This document shows, one piece after another, positions 1 to 9,462 of a DNA stretch of 52,506 nt. This DNA is from Isotricha intestinalis (Eukaryota; Ciliophora; Litostomatea; Vestibuliferida; Isotrichidae). The notes under the pieces were generated by a model that was not told the origin of the DNA, did not search any database, and saw only the letters and a list, made by a program, of their open reading frames with translations. Where the stretch lies: NCBI GenBank assembly GCA_023807065.1, contig JAJJLU010003561.1, positions 1 to 52,506 of the forward strand, read 5' to 3'. A program made the position numbers and the translations under genes. Numbering within the stretch: the first letter of the stretch is position 1; the number at the start of each line of letters is the position of its first letter.

Positions 1-216
1 ATAAATTTTCTATAATACTTATTTTATATCCCCAATTAAAAAAGAAAAAATAACATTTGATTTTATCGAAATTTTTAAATTTAACTAAATTAAATAATTA
101 CATTTATTTTCATATAAAACTTATAGAAAACCACTATATGCCCATTTTTTAATCGAAAATTTTTTATTTATTTTATATTTTTTTTAAATTAGTCATTAAA
201 TTATTTATCCTAATAA

Positions 217-1038
217 ATGGTAAAATTAAATTCAGATTTAATTTCAAGAGCATCAAAATATTTAAATGCAGTAAAAGATTATCAATTAGATTTAAGGGGA
301 TATAAAATAAGTATTATAGAAAATTTATCAGCAACGAATGATCAATTTGGAAGTATAGATTTAAGTGATAATTCAATTTCAAAAATAGAGGAATTAAATT
401 CATTAAATAGATTAAGATCTTTATTATTAATAAATAATAGAATTGCTTCAATTCAAAATGATTTTGCAATTAATTGTCCGAAATTAGAAAATTTAATTTT
501 AACAAATAATAAAATTGCAGATTTAGAAGTAATTGATAATATATCTTCATGTAAAACACTTCAAAGACTTTCATTAGTAAATAATTTAGTTACTAAATTA
601 AAATATTATAGATTATATGTTATTTATAAAATGCCAAATTTAAGAGTACTTGATTTTCAAAAAGTAAAAAAAATTGAAAAATTAGAAGCAGTTAAATTAT
701 TTGAAAGTGAAGAAGGAGAAAAAATAATTGAAAATATAAAGAATAAACATTTCAACAATGATGATATTGAATTTAAAAAAGGATTAGAGAATATTAAAAA
801 TAATGAAAAAGTAAATAAAATTATAGCAGATAAAATTAAAAATAGTAATAATTATGAAGAATTAATGAAAATAAAAAATAAAATAACTACTGGAGAAATT
901 GTCAATGAAATAAAAAAAGAAGAAGAAGAAAAAGAAAAAGAAAAGGAAAAGGAAATGGAAAAAGAAAAAGATAATGAAGAAGACAAAAAAAAACGAGGAA
1001 GAGGAAAAACAAAAGGAAAAGGAAAAAAGAAAAAATAA
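217..1038 (+). CDS. U2 small nuclear ribonucleoprotein A' (LRR protein)
   Basis: This 273-residue protein matches U2A' (human SNRPA1, yeast Lea1), which binds U2 snRNA together with U2B'' in the spliceosome. The N-terminus (residues 1-30) has the family opening, with an LxxDLISRASxY-like segment and a DLRGYKI segment. Four or five leucine-rich repeats follow at about residues 40-150, including IDLSDNSIS, LLLINNRIAS, LILTNNKIAD and LSLVNNLVT, and then the YRLYVIYKMPNLRVLDFQKV cap that closes U2A' LRR domains. The tail from about 165 is K/E-rich and ends in a basic KKKRGRGKTKGKGKKKK stretch that could act as a nuclear signal. It is a single exon. Length and architecture fit the family (about 255 residues in human). 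The next gene begins 42 bases after the stop. Confidence 0.9.
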   Translation: MVKLNSDLISRASKYLNAVKDYQLDLRGYKISIIENLSATNDQFGSIDLSDNSISKIEELNSLNRLRSLLLINNRIASIQNDFAINCPKLENLILTNNKIADLEVIDNISSCKTLQRLSLVNNLVTKLKYYRLYVIYKMPNLRVLDFQKVKKIEKLEAVKLFESEEGEKIIENIKNKHFNNDDIEFKKGLENIKNNEKVNKIIADKIKNSNNYEELMKIKNKITTGEIVNEIKKEEEEKEKEKEKEMEKEKDNEEDKKKRGRGKTKGKGKKKK

Positions 1039-1080
1039 ATATATTATTAATTAATTAATTTTATTATTTTTATTTAAATT

Positions 1081-2460
1081 ATGAGGACTATGATATTAAT
1101 TCCTTTATTATTTTGTTTTTCAATATGTTCATTAATATTTCAAAAAGGAAAGTTAGAAGATTATAAAAAAAAGATTATTGAGAAAGATTTAACAACAATG
1201 ATGACTTTATTTTCTTTTGAAGATATAACTTTTCAAAACTTTAATTTTAATTATAAAAATATTAATTTATATCAAATATCAAATATTGAAAAAAAAAATT
1301 TTTTCTACAATAAAGAAGGAATTGAAATAGAAATAAATAATAAAAGTAATTTAATAGAATTAAATCAAAAAGATTTAAACAATCCATTTTTAAATTTTGA
1401 AATAGAATTTCAATTAACAAATTTAGACACATTAAAATCATATTCTGGTAAATTTAAAATGATTTCAGAAAATATAAGAATACAAAAAATATATGATCAA
1501 AATTCAGATATAAAAGGAAGAACATTATTTACTTTAACATATTTAAATTTAGAAATAACAGATTTACCTATAGAACAAGAATTCCTAAATAATTTAATTA
1601 AATTCTTTTGTTATAGTCAAGAAAAAAAAATTAGTGATTTATTTAATAAAAATGCAGTTGAAAAGTGTTTTGAAATAGAAATTAAGTCTCAAAAAATAAT
1701 TAAGGTAAAAATAAATAATGAAGAACAAAAAGAAAATACAATTAAATTTTCTCAAAATTCAGTTCCAAAAATTTTAAGTTCAAATATTATTCAAATTCCT
1801 TTAAGTGGTTCAGTTAATGAAAGATTTGTAGAAAGTGAAATTGACCCAAATTTCACTCCAATTGAAGAAAATTTATTTTATATGAATAAAGAAATTTTCT
1901 ATAACTTATTAGTTGATAATATATATGATTTTGAAGTCACAAATAATAATATTTTAACAAGTGATTTTAAATTATCTATGAAATATTTAAAAATCATTAT
2001 TCCAGATTTTCAATATTTATATCCAGATTCAATTGATTTGAAATTACACAATAAAATGATTAAATTTTCTCCTGTTTTTGGTAAATTAAAATTTAATGGA
2101 ATGTTATATATTCATACTGAAATAAAATCAATTAATGATGATTTAAGTATTTTGAAATTTAATCAAAGTTTAAATATTACTTTGATACCTCAATATTCAA
2201 AAGAGTTAAATTTACAAATTTTTTCAATTACTTTAAATGATATTAATATATTAAATCAAGAAATAAGAATTCAAAATAAACAATTATTGGTAAAATGGAT
2301 TGAAAATTGCTATAAAAATTTTTTATTAAAAGGAAAAAATAGTTTTGTCTTTGTCAATGGAATTGATTTAATGAAAGAAGATATTATTGATTTTGAACCA
2401 ATAATTCAAGATGATGAAAATTGGCTAAAATTTTTAGAAAAAAAAAATATATTATTTTAA
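1081..2460 (+). CDS. Secreted protein, BPI/LBP-like fold suspected
   Basis: A 459-residue protein that begins with a hydrophobic signal-peptide-like segment (residues 1-20, MILIPLLFCFSICSLIF). No second membrane segment is visible, so it is probably secreted or lumenal. The body alternates short beta-type strands throughout. Features that recall the lipid-binding BPI/LBP family are an early FxxITFQNFNFNYKNIN segment, a central linker, and a second half with a FSPVFGKLKFNGMLYIHTE segment followed by strands and a C-terminal helix-like WIENCYKNFLL. The match is by pattern only and no single motif is diagnostic. It could be an unrelated beta-rich secreted protein. It lies close behind the U2A' gene on the same strand, with no functional link evident. 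Confidence 0.6.
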   Translation: MRTMILIPLLFCFSICSLIFQKGKLEDYKKKIIEKDLTTMMTLFSFEDITFQNFNFNYKNINLYQISNIEKKNFFYNKEGIEIEINNKSNLIELNQKDLNNPFLNFEIEFQLTNLDTLKSYSGKFKMISENIRIQKIYDQNSDIKGRTLFTLTYLNLEITDLPIEQEFLNNLIKFFCYSQEKKISDLFNKNAVEKCFEIEIKSQKIIKVKINNEEQKENTIKFSQNSVPKILSSNIIQIPLSGSVNERFVESEIDPNFTPIEENLFYMNKEIFYNLLVDNIYDFEVTNNNILTSDFKLSMKYLKIIIPDFQYLYPDSIDLKLHNKMIKFSPVFGKLKFNGMLYIHTEIKSINDDLSILKFNQSLNITLIPQYSKELNLQIFSITLNDINILNQEIRIQNKQLLVKWIENCYKNFLLKGKNSFVFVNGIDLMKEDIIDFEPIIQDDENWLKFLEKKNILF

Positions 2461-2922
2461 ATAGAAAAAAATATAAATCAAACCAAACAAAAAAATATAA
2501 ATATTGATTATGATTCTTTTTTTTAATATTTATTTATATTTAATTTTTTATTTAATTTCTTAATCTTTTTGGTTATTCTATTTTAAATTCTTTATTATCA
2601 TTTAAAGAGAATAATCTTATTTATATGAATCTATTATTAAATATTCTATATTTTCATGATTTTTTGTTTAACATTTTAATTAAATTAAAAAATAATGAAA
2701 ATTTATGAGTTTCAATAATTAAAAAATAAAAATAAATCATAAAAAAGCAAATACCTAAAAATAATGTTAATAAAACAAGATTGTAAAATTACCTTCTATA
2801 TGAATATAAAAAAGTAAATACTACTTAATAACCACAAGGATAGATAAAATTGCAAAAAAAATGAATAAATTATATTATCACAATTAATATATTTACATTT
2901 GATTATATTAAAAAATAAAAAA
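2461..2922. other. Intergenic, no gene seen
   Basis: AT-rich spacer between two genes whose 3' ends face each other. All frames are crowded with stops. I saw no RNA gene or repeat in it. Confidence 0.6.
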
Positions 2923-3514
2923 TTAGTTCATTGGACAACAACATAATAAACATTTCAAAAATTTATTTGAAACATTTTTTTTATCCTCATCAACATGCTT
3001 ATTAGTGTCAATATTATATATATTAACATGTTGATTCAGAATATTTTTTTTTTTTCTATATTTCTTTTCGTTATTATTAATTTCATTTCTATCAAATAAA
3101 TATAATTTAATTTTTTCATTTTTATTTACATTTTCTTTTTCTTTATCAAATACTTTATCTATTATTTCATTTATATTATTTTCATTTTTATCAAAAGATA
3201 TTTTTTGAGCTTTTGCAAATTTTTTTTTCACATGCTTTGTTTTAACAGTTGTAGAAATATTACTTCCTTCATTTTCTTTTTTTAATTTTTCTAATAAAGT
3301 ATTATAATATTTCTCATTAAGTTTATTTTTTGAAATTGAAAATATTCTTTTTTTTTCATGTTCATTTAAAATTAAATAACTTGGTAATTCCATATTTTTT
3401 GGTATTGGAGTTACATTTAAATGTTTATATTTTTCATCACTTGCATTTCTATGTTTCCTAAATTCGATTAATTTATATATTATACGAGTGAAAACTTTTA
3501 TGTCTTTTATCCAT
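2923..3514 (-). CDS. Small basic protein with C-terminal cysteine cluster; predicted 28-nt intron
   Basis: I do not recognise the family. The uninterrupted frame with an ATG runs 3393 to 2923 (156 residues), but the same frame stays open upstream for about 40 protein-like codons without an ATG. An ATG at 3514 in another frame opens MDKRHKSFHS. Removing 3485-3458 (GTATAA...TTTAG, 28 nt) joins the two in frame and gives 187 residues, which is why I place the start at 3514. The protein is Lys/Asn/Glu-rich and largely hydrophilic. It ends in a CLLCCCPMN cluster, which suggests S-acylation and attachment to a membrane. If the splice is wrong, the fallback is the 156-residue form starting at 3393. 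It converges with the BPI-like gene and diverges from the GRASP gene. Confidence 0.6.
3458..3485 (-). other. Predicted 28-nt GTA-TAG intron
   Basis: On the minus strand the stretch begins GTATAA and ends AATTTAG. Its length is 1 mod 3. Its removal joins the ATG at 3514 (29-nt first exon) to the downstream frame that is already open through 3394-3457. It contains an in-frame TAA when read from the first exon, so the gene cannot be translated from 3514 without splicing or a shift. Confidence 0.5.
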
Positions 3515-3653
3515 TGATATATTTATTTGGAATCATTGAAAAAAAAATGAATTTATATAAAAATCAATTTATTTAGTTTTTAAACTAATTATAAAATAAA
3601 AGATTAAAAATTTCAAAAAAAAATAAATAATTAGTATTTAAAAAAAATAAAAA

Positions 3654-4363
3654 ATGGGAATAAATGAATCAATCCCAATAGATGAAAAAAATTTTGGATT
3701 TAGATTATATAAAGTTTTCCCTAATGGACCTTTAGATAAAGTAGGATTAAAAGAAATAGAAAATTTTTTAATTCCTCCGGAAGAAATATATAAAAGACAA
3801 ATAAGATTTAGTGATTATATTCAAGAAAATGCTGATAAAAAATTAAAATTAAACATATATTCAATTTTAAAAAGAAATTTTTTTCAAGTAGAAATTCAAT
3901 TAAATAAATACGGTGATAAAAATGGCATTTTAGGAGGAACAATTAGATATGAAAATTTTTATAATGCTCATAAAAAAATTTTACATGTTATTAAAGTTAA
4001 AGAAAATTCATTTGCAAAAAATATTTAAATTTAGAAGAATTAAATGATTATATAATAACTTTAAAACCTGAAGATAGTGATTTTCAACCTTTAAATGGTT
4101 CTTATGAAAATCCAATTGATGCTTTTTCAAATATTATTAAAAATAATATTGGGAAAAAATGTGATTTTTATATTTATAATAAAAATATGGGCGCTAGAGT
4201 TATTAATGTTAATATTCCGAATGATGAAATGTTTGAAATTGGATGTGATGTTGCTTTTGGAAAATTACATGAATTTCCTTTGGATAATAGTGTTATAAGC
4301 AAAGATAATTATAATGATAACTATAATGATAATAAAGATTTAAATAGTGAATTATTCATTTAA
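3654..4363 (+). CDS. GRASP55/65-type Golgi reassembly stacking protein, one -1 frame break
   Basis: GRASP proteins tether Golgi membranes through two PDZ-like domains and an N-myristoyl group. The N-terminus MGINES fits N-myristoylation (Gly2, Ser6). PDZ1 covers about residues 1-115, with FGFRLYKVFPNGPLDKVGL and a GILGGTIRYENF segment. The first frame stops at 4026-4028, just after the KENSFAKN segment that matches the start of GRASP PDZ2. The next frame continues without a gap: LEELNDYIITLKPED, then YNKNMGARVINVNIPNDE and the hallmark EIGCDVAFGKLHEFP, ending at 4363. A -1 shift or one missing A in the A-run at 4016-4021 gives a 236-residue protein of normal GRASP-core length. The long Pro/Ser tail of animal GRASPs is absent. 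Identity is secure. Whether the break is biological, a mutation or a sequencing error is open. Confidence 0.85.
4016..4022 (+). other. In-frame A_AAA_AAT slippery heptamer at the GRASP frame break
   Basis: The codons gca aaa aat contain A AAA AAT in the phase required for -1 ribosomal slippage (X XXY YYZ). The zero-frame stop TAA lies 3 bases further on. A -1 shift here leads straight into the PDZ2 frame. A single lost A in the same run would look identical. Confidence 0.35.
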
Positions 4364-4479
4364 AATTTTTTTTATATAGTATACATTATCCAATTCAATT
4401 GTATTTTTTAATTTAGTGTATATATAAATAAATTTAATTTTCAATAATGAAAATTTAAAAAATATTAAATAAATAAAAT

Positions 4480-5540
4480 CTTTAAGTATAATTCCTTCGA
4501 TTTGAGAAAACAAAGGATTATAAAATTATAGAATGAAATTTTTTTGAGATTATAATAACTGAAGAATTTTTCATATATAAATTACAATTTAACATTGATC
4601 TTTCTAATATTTTATCTTTTAAAAAATATCATTATATTCCTTAATTAAATTATTATTTTTCCCTAAAAATTAAATTTTTAGAAAGACAAAACCATATTAA
4701 ATTAATTTAATTATTCATTCAAATTATTATTTAATTCAATATCTTTTCAAATATGACAATATTTAATTTCAATATTTTAATATTCTCTTTGATAATTAGA
4801 AACAAGTTTAACTTTATTTTCATAATCTAATACTTTCATAATATCTTTTATTGTTTTATTTAACATTTTTTTTCTTCATTTATAATATGAAAATCTCTTA
4901 TAAAAGAATGAAATTCATTTGTAATTTTATGAATATTAATTTTATTTCTTAATCTCTTTCTTCCATTAGATTTCTTAATCTTATTTGAAATTATTTAATA
5001 AATGTCCCATTTCTCTTTTAAGAACTTCTCTTTGTGTATTTATTTTTCTAATACTATCATTTTTAAAAGGTTTCATATTCTGATAATAATGATTCATATT
5101 TTCTTTTTAAATCAATCATTAAATTTATTGTTCTTCTATTTCATTATCTTTTTGATATAATAATTATTAAGATAAACTTCATATTTCTCATTTTAAAATT
5201 TATTTCTTTATCCTTTGGGATATTATGCTGATAATTTTGTTATTTTTTCTTGATATAATTCTCTTTCATTAAAATTGTTTTTATTGATGATAATTGATTT
5301 TTCATTTTTTTCTCCTTTTTTATCATTCATTTCTTAAAGATATTATCTTTTTCATTATCTTTATTAACTTTAATTCTTTATCTGACAATAATTACTTTAT
5401 ATATTTTAATAAAGATAATTCTATTTCTTTTTTCACTGTCAAATTTTGATTTTGTTTTTAAATACTCTAAAATAAAAATTGATACTTGGCCATATAACTA
5501 ATTATAAATTTTTAAATATTTTTAGTAAGGTAATTTAATA
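4480..5540 (-). pseudogene. Decayed coiled-coil protein gene
   Basis: No long frame survives, but the minus strand carries many protein-like pieces in changing frames. Among them are NFNERELYQEKITKLSA, DLKRKYESLLSEYE, ITNEFHSFIRDFHIINEEKK and IKDIMKVLDYENKVKLVSNYQREY followed by TAA and NIEIKYCHI. The spacing of Leu and charged residues suggests a long coiled coil, perhaps cytoskeletal, but the family is not recognisable. Several breaks are single in-frame TAA codons where Gln would fit, and others are frame shifts. The limits are approximate. The spacer on both sides (4364-4480 and 5540-5587) shows nothing. Confidence 0.45.
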
Positions 5541-5587
5541 TTAATTAATTTTAATATAATTTTAAATGTACATTTCAACAGAAAGTA

Positions 5588-6127
5588 ATGAAATGGGGTT
5601 ATAAAATTCCAATTTATTTATCTGATTCTTCTACAAGTACTAAATCTCGTTTCTTTTTTATTTCTGAATATTTATCAAGAAATAAGAAACTTAATAAAAG
5701 TCAAAATATCAGAAACAATAATTTAAAAAATGAAACAAATTTATATAATAATTATAGTCAAAATCATTTTCAAAAATTAAAATTTCCGCTTTTAATTAAA
5801 GATATTCAAATAGATAAGATATATAAAAATAGAGATTATATTAAAAGAAGCAATAAATTAAGAAAAACTAGAAAAGCTTTTCCTTATCCTCATTTAGTAA
5901 ATGTTAAACCAAATATACAAAATCAAACTCATTCTTCATTATATCAATTTAATTATATGAATGATTTAATTAAAAACAGAATTTCAAAAAATAAACTTGA
6001 AAATAAAAGATTATTGTTATCAGGGAAAAAAATAAATATAAATGAAATAGAAAAACCAAAAGTAACAATTCCGAAACCAAAATATATTTTAAGAAAAAAA
6101 GATTTTATATCAATAGTGGATTTATAA
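5588..6127 (+). CDS. Unrecognised basic protein, 179 residues
   Basis: I do not recognise this protein. It is Lys/Arg/Asn-rich and hydrophilic, with no signal peptide or membrane segment. Two patches look more ordered: the N-terminal MKWGYKIPIYLSDSS and the C-terminal KVTIPKPKYILRKKDFISIVDL. A LLLSGKKININEIEKP linker lies between them. The pattern of short Pro/Tyr-containing patches between basic linkers is often seen in microtubule- or axoneme-associated small proteins, but this is only an impression. The ATG at 5588 is the first in frame. An overlapping ATG at about 5567 in another frame is followed by a stop after 12 codons. The flanking genes on both sides are decayed. Confidence 0.55.
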   Translation: MKWGYKIPIYLSDSSTSTKSRFFFISEYLSRNKKLNKSQNIRNNNLKNETNLYNNYSQNHFQKLKFPLLIKDIQIDKIYKNRDYIKRSNKLRKTRKAFPYPHLVNVKPNIQNQTHSSLYQFNYMNDLIKNRISKNKLENKRLLLSGKKININEIEKPKVTIPKPKYILRKKDFISIVDL

Positions 6128-6265
6128 AAAAAATAAAATAATTATCATATTTATTTATTAAAAATTTAAAAAATTAAACAAAAGAAAAATAAAAAAATAA
6201 ATAATTACCATTAAAATAAAATTCCATTGAAAAAAATTAATTATTAATAAAAGTAAAGAAAATAT

Positions 6266-7448
6266 ATGGATAAGGAGTTAAATTATTCAATTTTAAATTA
6301 TTAATAGAAAATCAAGATAATGAAATAGCAATCAATTATTTACAAAAACCAGATTGGGATGAAAGTACAGCAGCAAATTTATATAATGAAGAAAGAACAG
6401 AAATATATAATCCAGAAACAACTTCTACAACAATAATTAATAAAGTAGAAAAAAAATATTAATAAATAGGAAGAAATTTTAATTCCTTATCCTCAAAAAT
6501 TTAATTTAATTAATTCCTTATTTTGTATTTTTAAAGCTTTTCCAAAAAAGAAACCTTGTATTGATTTATTTCTCCTGTTAATGATACTAAAAAATATTTA
6601 GATGATTTTATTGTGTTTTTAAAAAAAGAGTTGGTATTTATGTTATATACAATCAAAATAATTTTGAACAAATTAAAAAACTAGCTAATCAACTTATAGA
6701 ACTTTCTTTAAATGAAGAAATGAAAAATATTCAAAAAGTTATTTTCCTATTTTTGATAAATCTGATATTGGACAAGAAATAATTAAAAATGGGAAAATAG
6801 ATAAATTTCCTACTTTACTTTTATGTAAATAGAAAAATAATAAAAATTTATATATCATTGAAAAAATAACAGAATCAATTAATAAAAATTTATTAAGTGA
6901 TAAATTAAAGAATATATATTTATTAATTAAAAAAAGAGAAAGTTCGAAAAAAAAGAGTTCTAATATTAATTTTAATTTAAATAAAAAACCAATTTTTTCA
7001 GCAGGAGATATTATAACACAACAAAAAAGAGATTTAGAAGAATTAGAAAGAATGGAAAATGAAAAGAGAGAAAAAAAAGAGAAAGAAGAATTAGAAAAGA
7101 AAAAAAAGAAGAAGAATTAATTAAATTAAATGAAAAAATAAAAATTGAATTAATTAAAAAAATTTACCTGAAGAACCAAATGATTCAAATCCTAATAAAT
7201 TTATTATTGTTTTTAGATGTCCTGATGGAGAGAAAAATATTGAAAGAAAGTTTTTATAAAATCATACTATTCAAATTTTATATGATTTTGTTGAAAGTTT
7301 TGGAAGAGAAATTTATACAGAAGAAAATTTAAATAAATTTATTTTAATTCAAACATTTCCTTTTAAAAAATATGAAGATAAAGAAAAAACATTAGAAGAA
7401 GAAGGTTTATATCCTAATTCAGTTATTCAAATTAAAGAAATAGATTAA
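6266..7448 (+). pseudogene. FAF2/Ubx2-like UBA-UAS-UBX protein gene, multiply broken
   Basis: The order of domains is that of FAF2/Ubx2, ER adaptors for the p97/Cdc48 ATPase. A UBA-like region is followed by a UAS thioredoxin-like region, a charged coiled coil (about 6960-7140) and a C-terminal UBX domain. The UBA-like part has LLIENQDNEIAINYLQKPDW, and the UAS part has GIYVIYNQNNFEQIKKLANQ and FPTLLLCK. The UBX part has FIIVFRCPDGEKNIERKF, then KFILIQTFPFKKYEDKEKTL and GLYPNSVIQIKEID. The frame is lost at least six times. One break (6445-6469) could be a 25-nt GTA-TAG intron. The others behave as single lost bases, mostly in A or T runs near 6570, 6625, 6745, 7100 and 7160. There are also in-frame stops TAG at 6830 and TAA at 7257. 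This is a pseudogene unless the sequence itself is poor here. Confidence 0.75.
6445..6469 (+). other. Possible 25-nt GTA-TAG intron inside the UBX relic
   Basis: GTAGAA...AAATAG, 25 nt. Its removal joins IINK to EEILIPYPQKF in frame and removes two consecutive stops (TAA TAA). Because the host gene is broken elsewhere, this is weaker evidence than the introns in intact genes. Confidence 0.35.
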
Positions 7449-7553
7449 TAATTTTCTTTTATATATAAGATTTGTAAAAATAGTTTAAAATTTTCTAATT
7501 TAACATATATATATTTTAGAATTACTTTAAATGAAAAAAAATTAAAAAAAATA

Positions 7554-8330
7554 TTAATCATCATCATTATAATTATTTGAATTATCAGTTTCTTGTCTAA
7601 AACCTTTTAATAATTCAATTTCTTGTCTTTCAATTTCTGCAATTTCATTTTCAATTCTTCTTCTTTCTTTTTCATCTTCTTTTAATTTCTCAATTAAACT
7701 TAATTTTAATCTTTCTTTTTCTTCATCAAATTTTTTATTATTATTATTACTATTCATAAAGTCATATTGTTTATTATATGGATTATGTTTAATTTTTTTA
7801 TCAACACTTCTATGATTTTTATAACCAAAAGAAGAATTATTAATTTTATTTTTTGCTCTTCTTTTTAACATTGATTTTCTTAATTCATCTTCGGCTTTAC
7901 TTCTATTTATTAGTATTTGTTCAATTTTTTGTTTTGCATTTTGAAATTGTAATATAACATATTTTTCTTGATTTTGTAATAAAGTTATTCTATGTACCAT
8001 ATTTTTAACCATTAATTCTGAATTTTTTCTTTCTTCTCTTGCAAATTGAATTTGCTTTTTTAATTCTTGGATATATGCATCATATTCTTCATTTAATCTT
8101 GTAATATTTATTGTTTCCATTTCATTCATTTTGTCTTTTTTTCCAGTAGGAGATCTATTTATACTTTTATCTCTTTTGTTATCTTCTGAATAATCATTAT
8201 TTTCATCATCTAAAATATTATTTTCATTTCTACTTGGTTTTTCACTTTCATATATATATCTTTTAGAACTTACATCCTATTTAATTTTTTAATAGTTTTT
8301 ATTTACATTTGAATTATTATCGTAATTCAT
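7554..8330 (-). CDS. Coiled-coil protein with predicted 30-nt intron
   Basis: I do not recognise the family. From the ATG at 8330 the protein starts MNYDNNSN. A 30-nt stretch with TAA and TAG (8306-8277) interrupts it and the same frame then continues to 7554. Splicing out that stretch gives 248 residues. Without it the first usable ATG is at 8129 (191 residues), which would discard an open, protein-like stretch from 8276 to 8130. Residues about 65-145 form a strong coiled coil (RLNEEYDAYIQELKKQIQF... to KAEDELRKSMLKRRAKNK). A second charged helix near the C-terminus has KERRRIENEIAEIERQEIELL. The tail is acidic (DDD). Likely cytoskeletal or scaffold. It diverges from the next coiled-coil gene at 8584. 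Confidence 0.65.
8277..8306 (-). other. Predicted 30-nt GTA-TAG intron
   Basis: On the minus strand the stretch begins GTAAAT and ends TTAAATAG. It is AT-only apart from one C and the splice-site Gs, is 30 nt long (0 mod 3), and contains in-frame TAA and TAG. It sits 24 nt after the ATG at 8330. The frame is open on both sides, so removing it restores the N-terminus of the coiled-coil gene. Confidence 0.55.
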
Positions 8331-8583
8331 TTTTTATTTAAATTTAATTGTATTAAATAATCACATTTAATTGTAAAAAAAATTAATATAAGTATTGTTT
8401 CAGTTAAAGTGAATAAAATATAATAATTTCATATTAAATTTGTCAAGAAAAATGCCGAAGAAATAAAACAACAAATGATATATTCTTATAAAGTTTTATT
8501 CCTAAAAGATAATAAAAAAAAAAATTAATTACAATAATGAATTTAAATTAAATAAAAATAATTGAATTTAGTATTTATCAAAT

Positions 8584-9462
8584 ATGAACTTTGTTAAAAA
8601 TATAAATTCTTCATTAAATAAAAATCATATAGATAAAATTTTGAATAATTGTAATATAAAATATAATAGATTTAAAAATGAAATTGATTTCAAAATTAAC
8701 GAATTAATAAAAGAATTCTTTGCTGATATCTTATCATTTTTAGAAAATGTCCAAGAATCAACATTGTTAAAAATAAAATCAAAAGAAATATCACAAAAAA
8801 CAAATGAAGTAGAATATTTATTAAAAAAACTAAGAACAAAAGAAATTATAGAAAATAATTTAAGAGAAGAAATAAGACATTTATTTAATGAAAACAAAGA
8901 TTTAAAACACAAAATTAAAAACCAAAGAAGAGGAAAATTTATAAAAAATGAAGAAAAAAACGCAAAATATTTTTCATATTCTCATTTAGAAAAAAATAAA
9001 TTAATAAATTCAAAAAAGAAAAGATCATTTACTGAATTAAATAAAAATCTAAGTCAATCATTCAACGGTGTTATACATAAAAAACAAATAGAAAATAAAA
9101 TAAAAAATAATGATAGAAATAAATCTCAAAGTATTTTTTCAAAAAATACAGAAGTTAAAAATGGAAGTCAATTAATATATAATTATTCTAATTTAATCAA
9201 AGAAAATAATAAAAAGGAAACATCCGATATAAATAAAAATCATTTTTTCAAGAAAATTAATATGTCTGAATATTACAAAAATTTAAATAATGAAAAAGAA
9301 AGAAAAAAATATCATTCTGAAGAAAAAAATATAAAAAAAATAATTGATGATTATAATAAAATATTAAATGAGGAAATATCTATATTACAAAACCAAGAAG
9401 AAGATATATTACAATTATTAAATACAAATTCTAATAATCACAATCAGTCTTTTATTAAATAA
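8584..9462 (+). CDS. Coiled-coil protein, 292 residues, unrecognised
   Basis: I do not recognise the family. Residues about 10-115 are helical with heptad-like spacing, including IDKILNNCNIKYNRFKNEI and a charged coil ending in LFNENKDLKHKIKNQRRGK. The middle is basic and Ser/Asn-rich, with SHLEKNKLINSKKKRSF, and looks disordered. A last helix at about 255-280 (DDYNKILNEEISILQNQEEDILQLL) precedes the C-terminus. There is no signal peptide or membrane segment. It is a single exon and the first in-frame ATG was chosen. It lies head to head with the coiled-coil gene at 7554-8330, about 250 bases apart, so the two may share a promoter region. Confidence 0.65.
   Translation: MNFVKNINSSLNKNHIDKILNNCNIKYNRFKNEIDFKINELIKEFFADILSFLENVQESTLLKIKSKEISQKTNEVEYLLKKLRTKEIIENNLREEIRHLFNENKDLKHKIKNQRRGKFIKNEEKNAKYFSYSHLEKNKLINSKKKRSFTELNKNLSQSFNGVIHKKQIENKIKNNDRNKSQSIFSKNTEVKNGSQLIYNYSNLIKENNKKETSDINKNHFFKKINMSEYYKNLNNEKERKKYHSEEKNIKKIIDDYNKILNEEISILQNQEEDILQLLNTNSNNHNQSFIK

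Noticed and set aside
4001..4034. Short intron explaining the GRASP frame break
   Set aside because: The GT sites upstream (3987, 3996) paired with TAG at 4032-4034 give 48 and 39 nt, both multiples of 3, which do not change frame, and removal would delete conserved PDZ2 residues.
4095..4298. Independent small hydrophobic protein
   Set aside because: It is an out-of-frame reading of the second PDZ domain of the GRASP gene.
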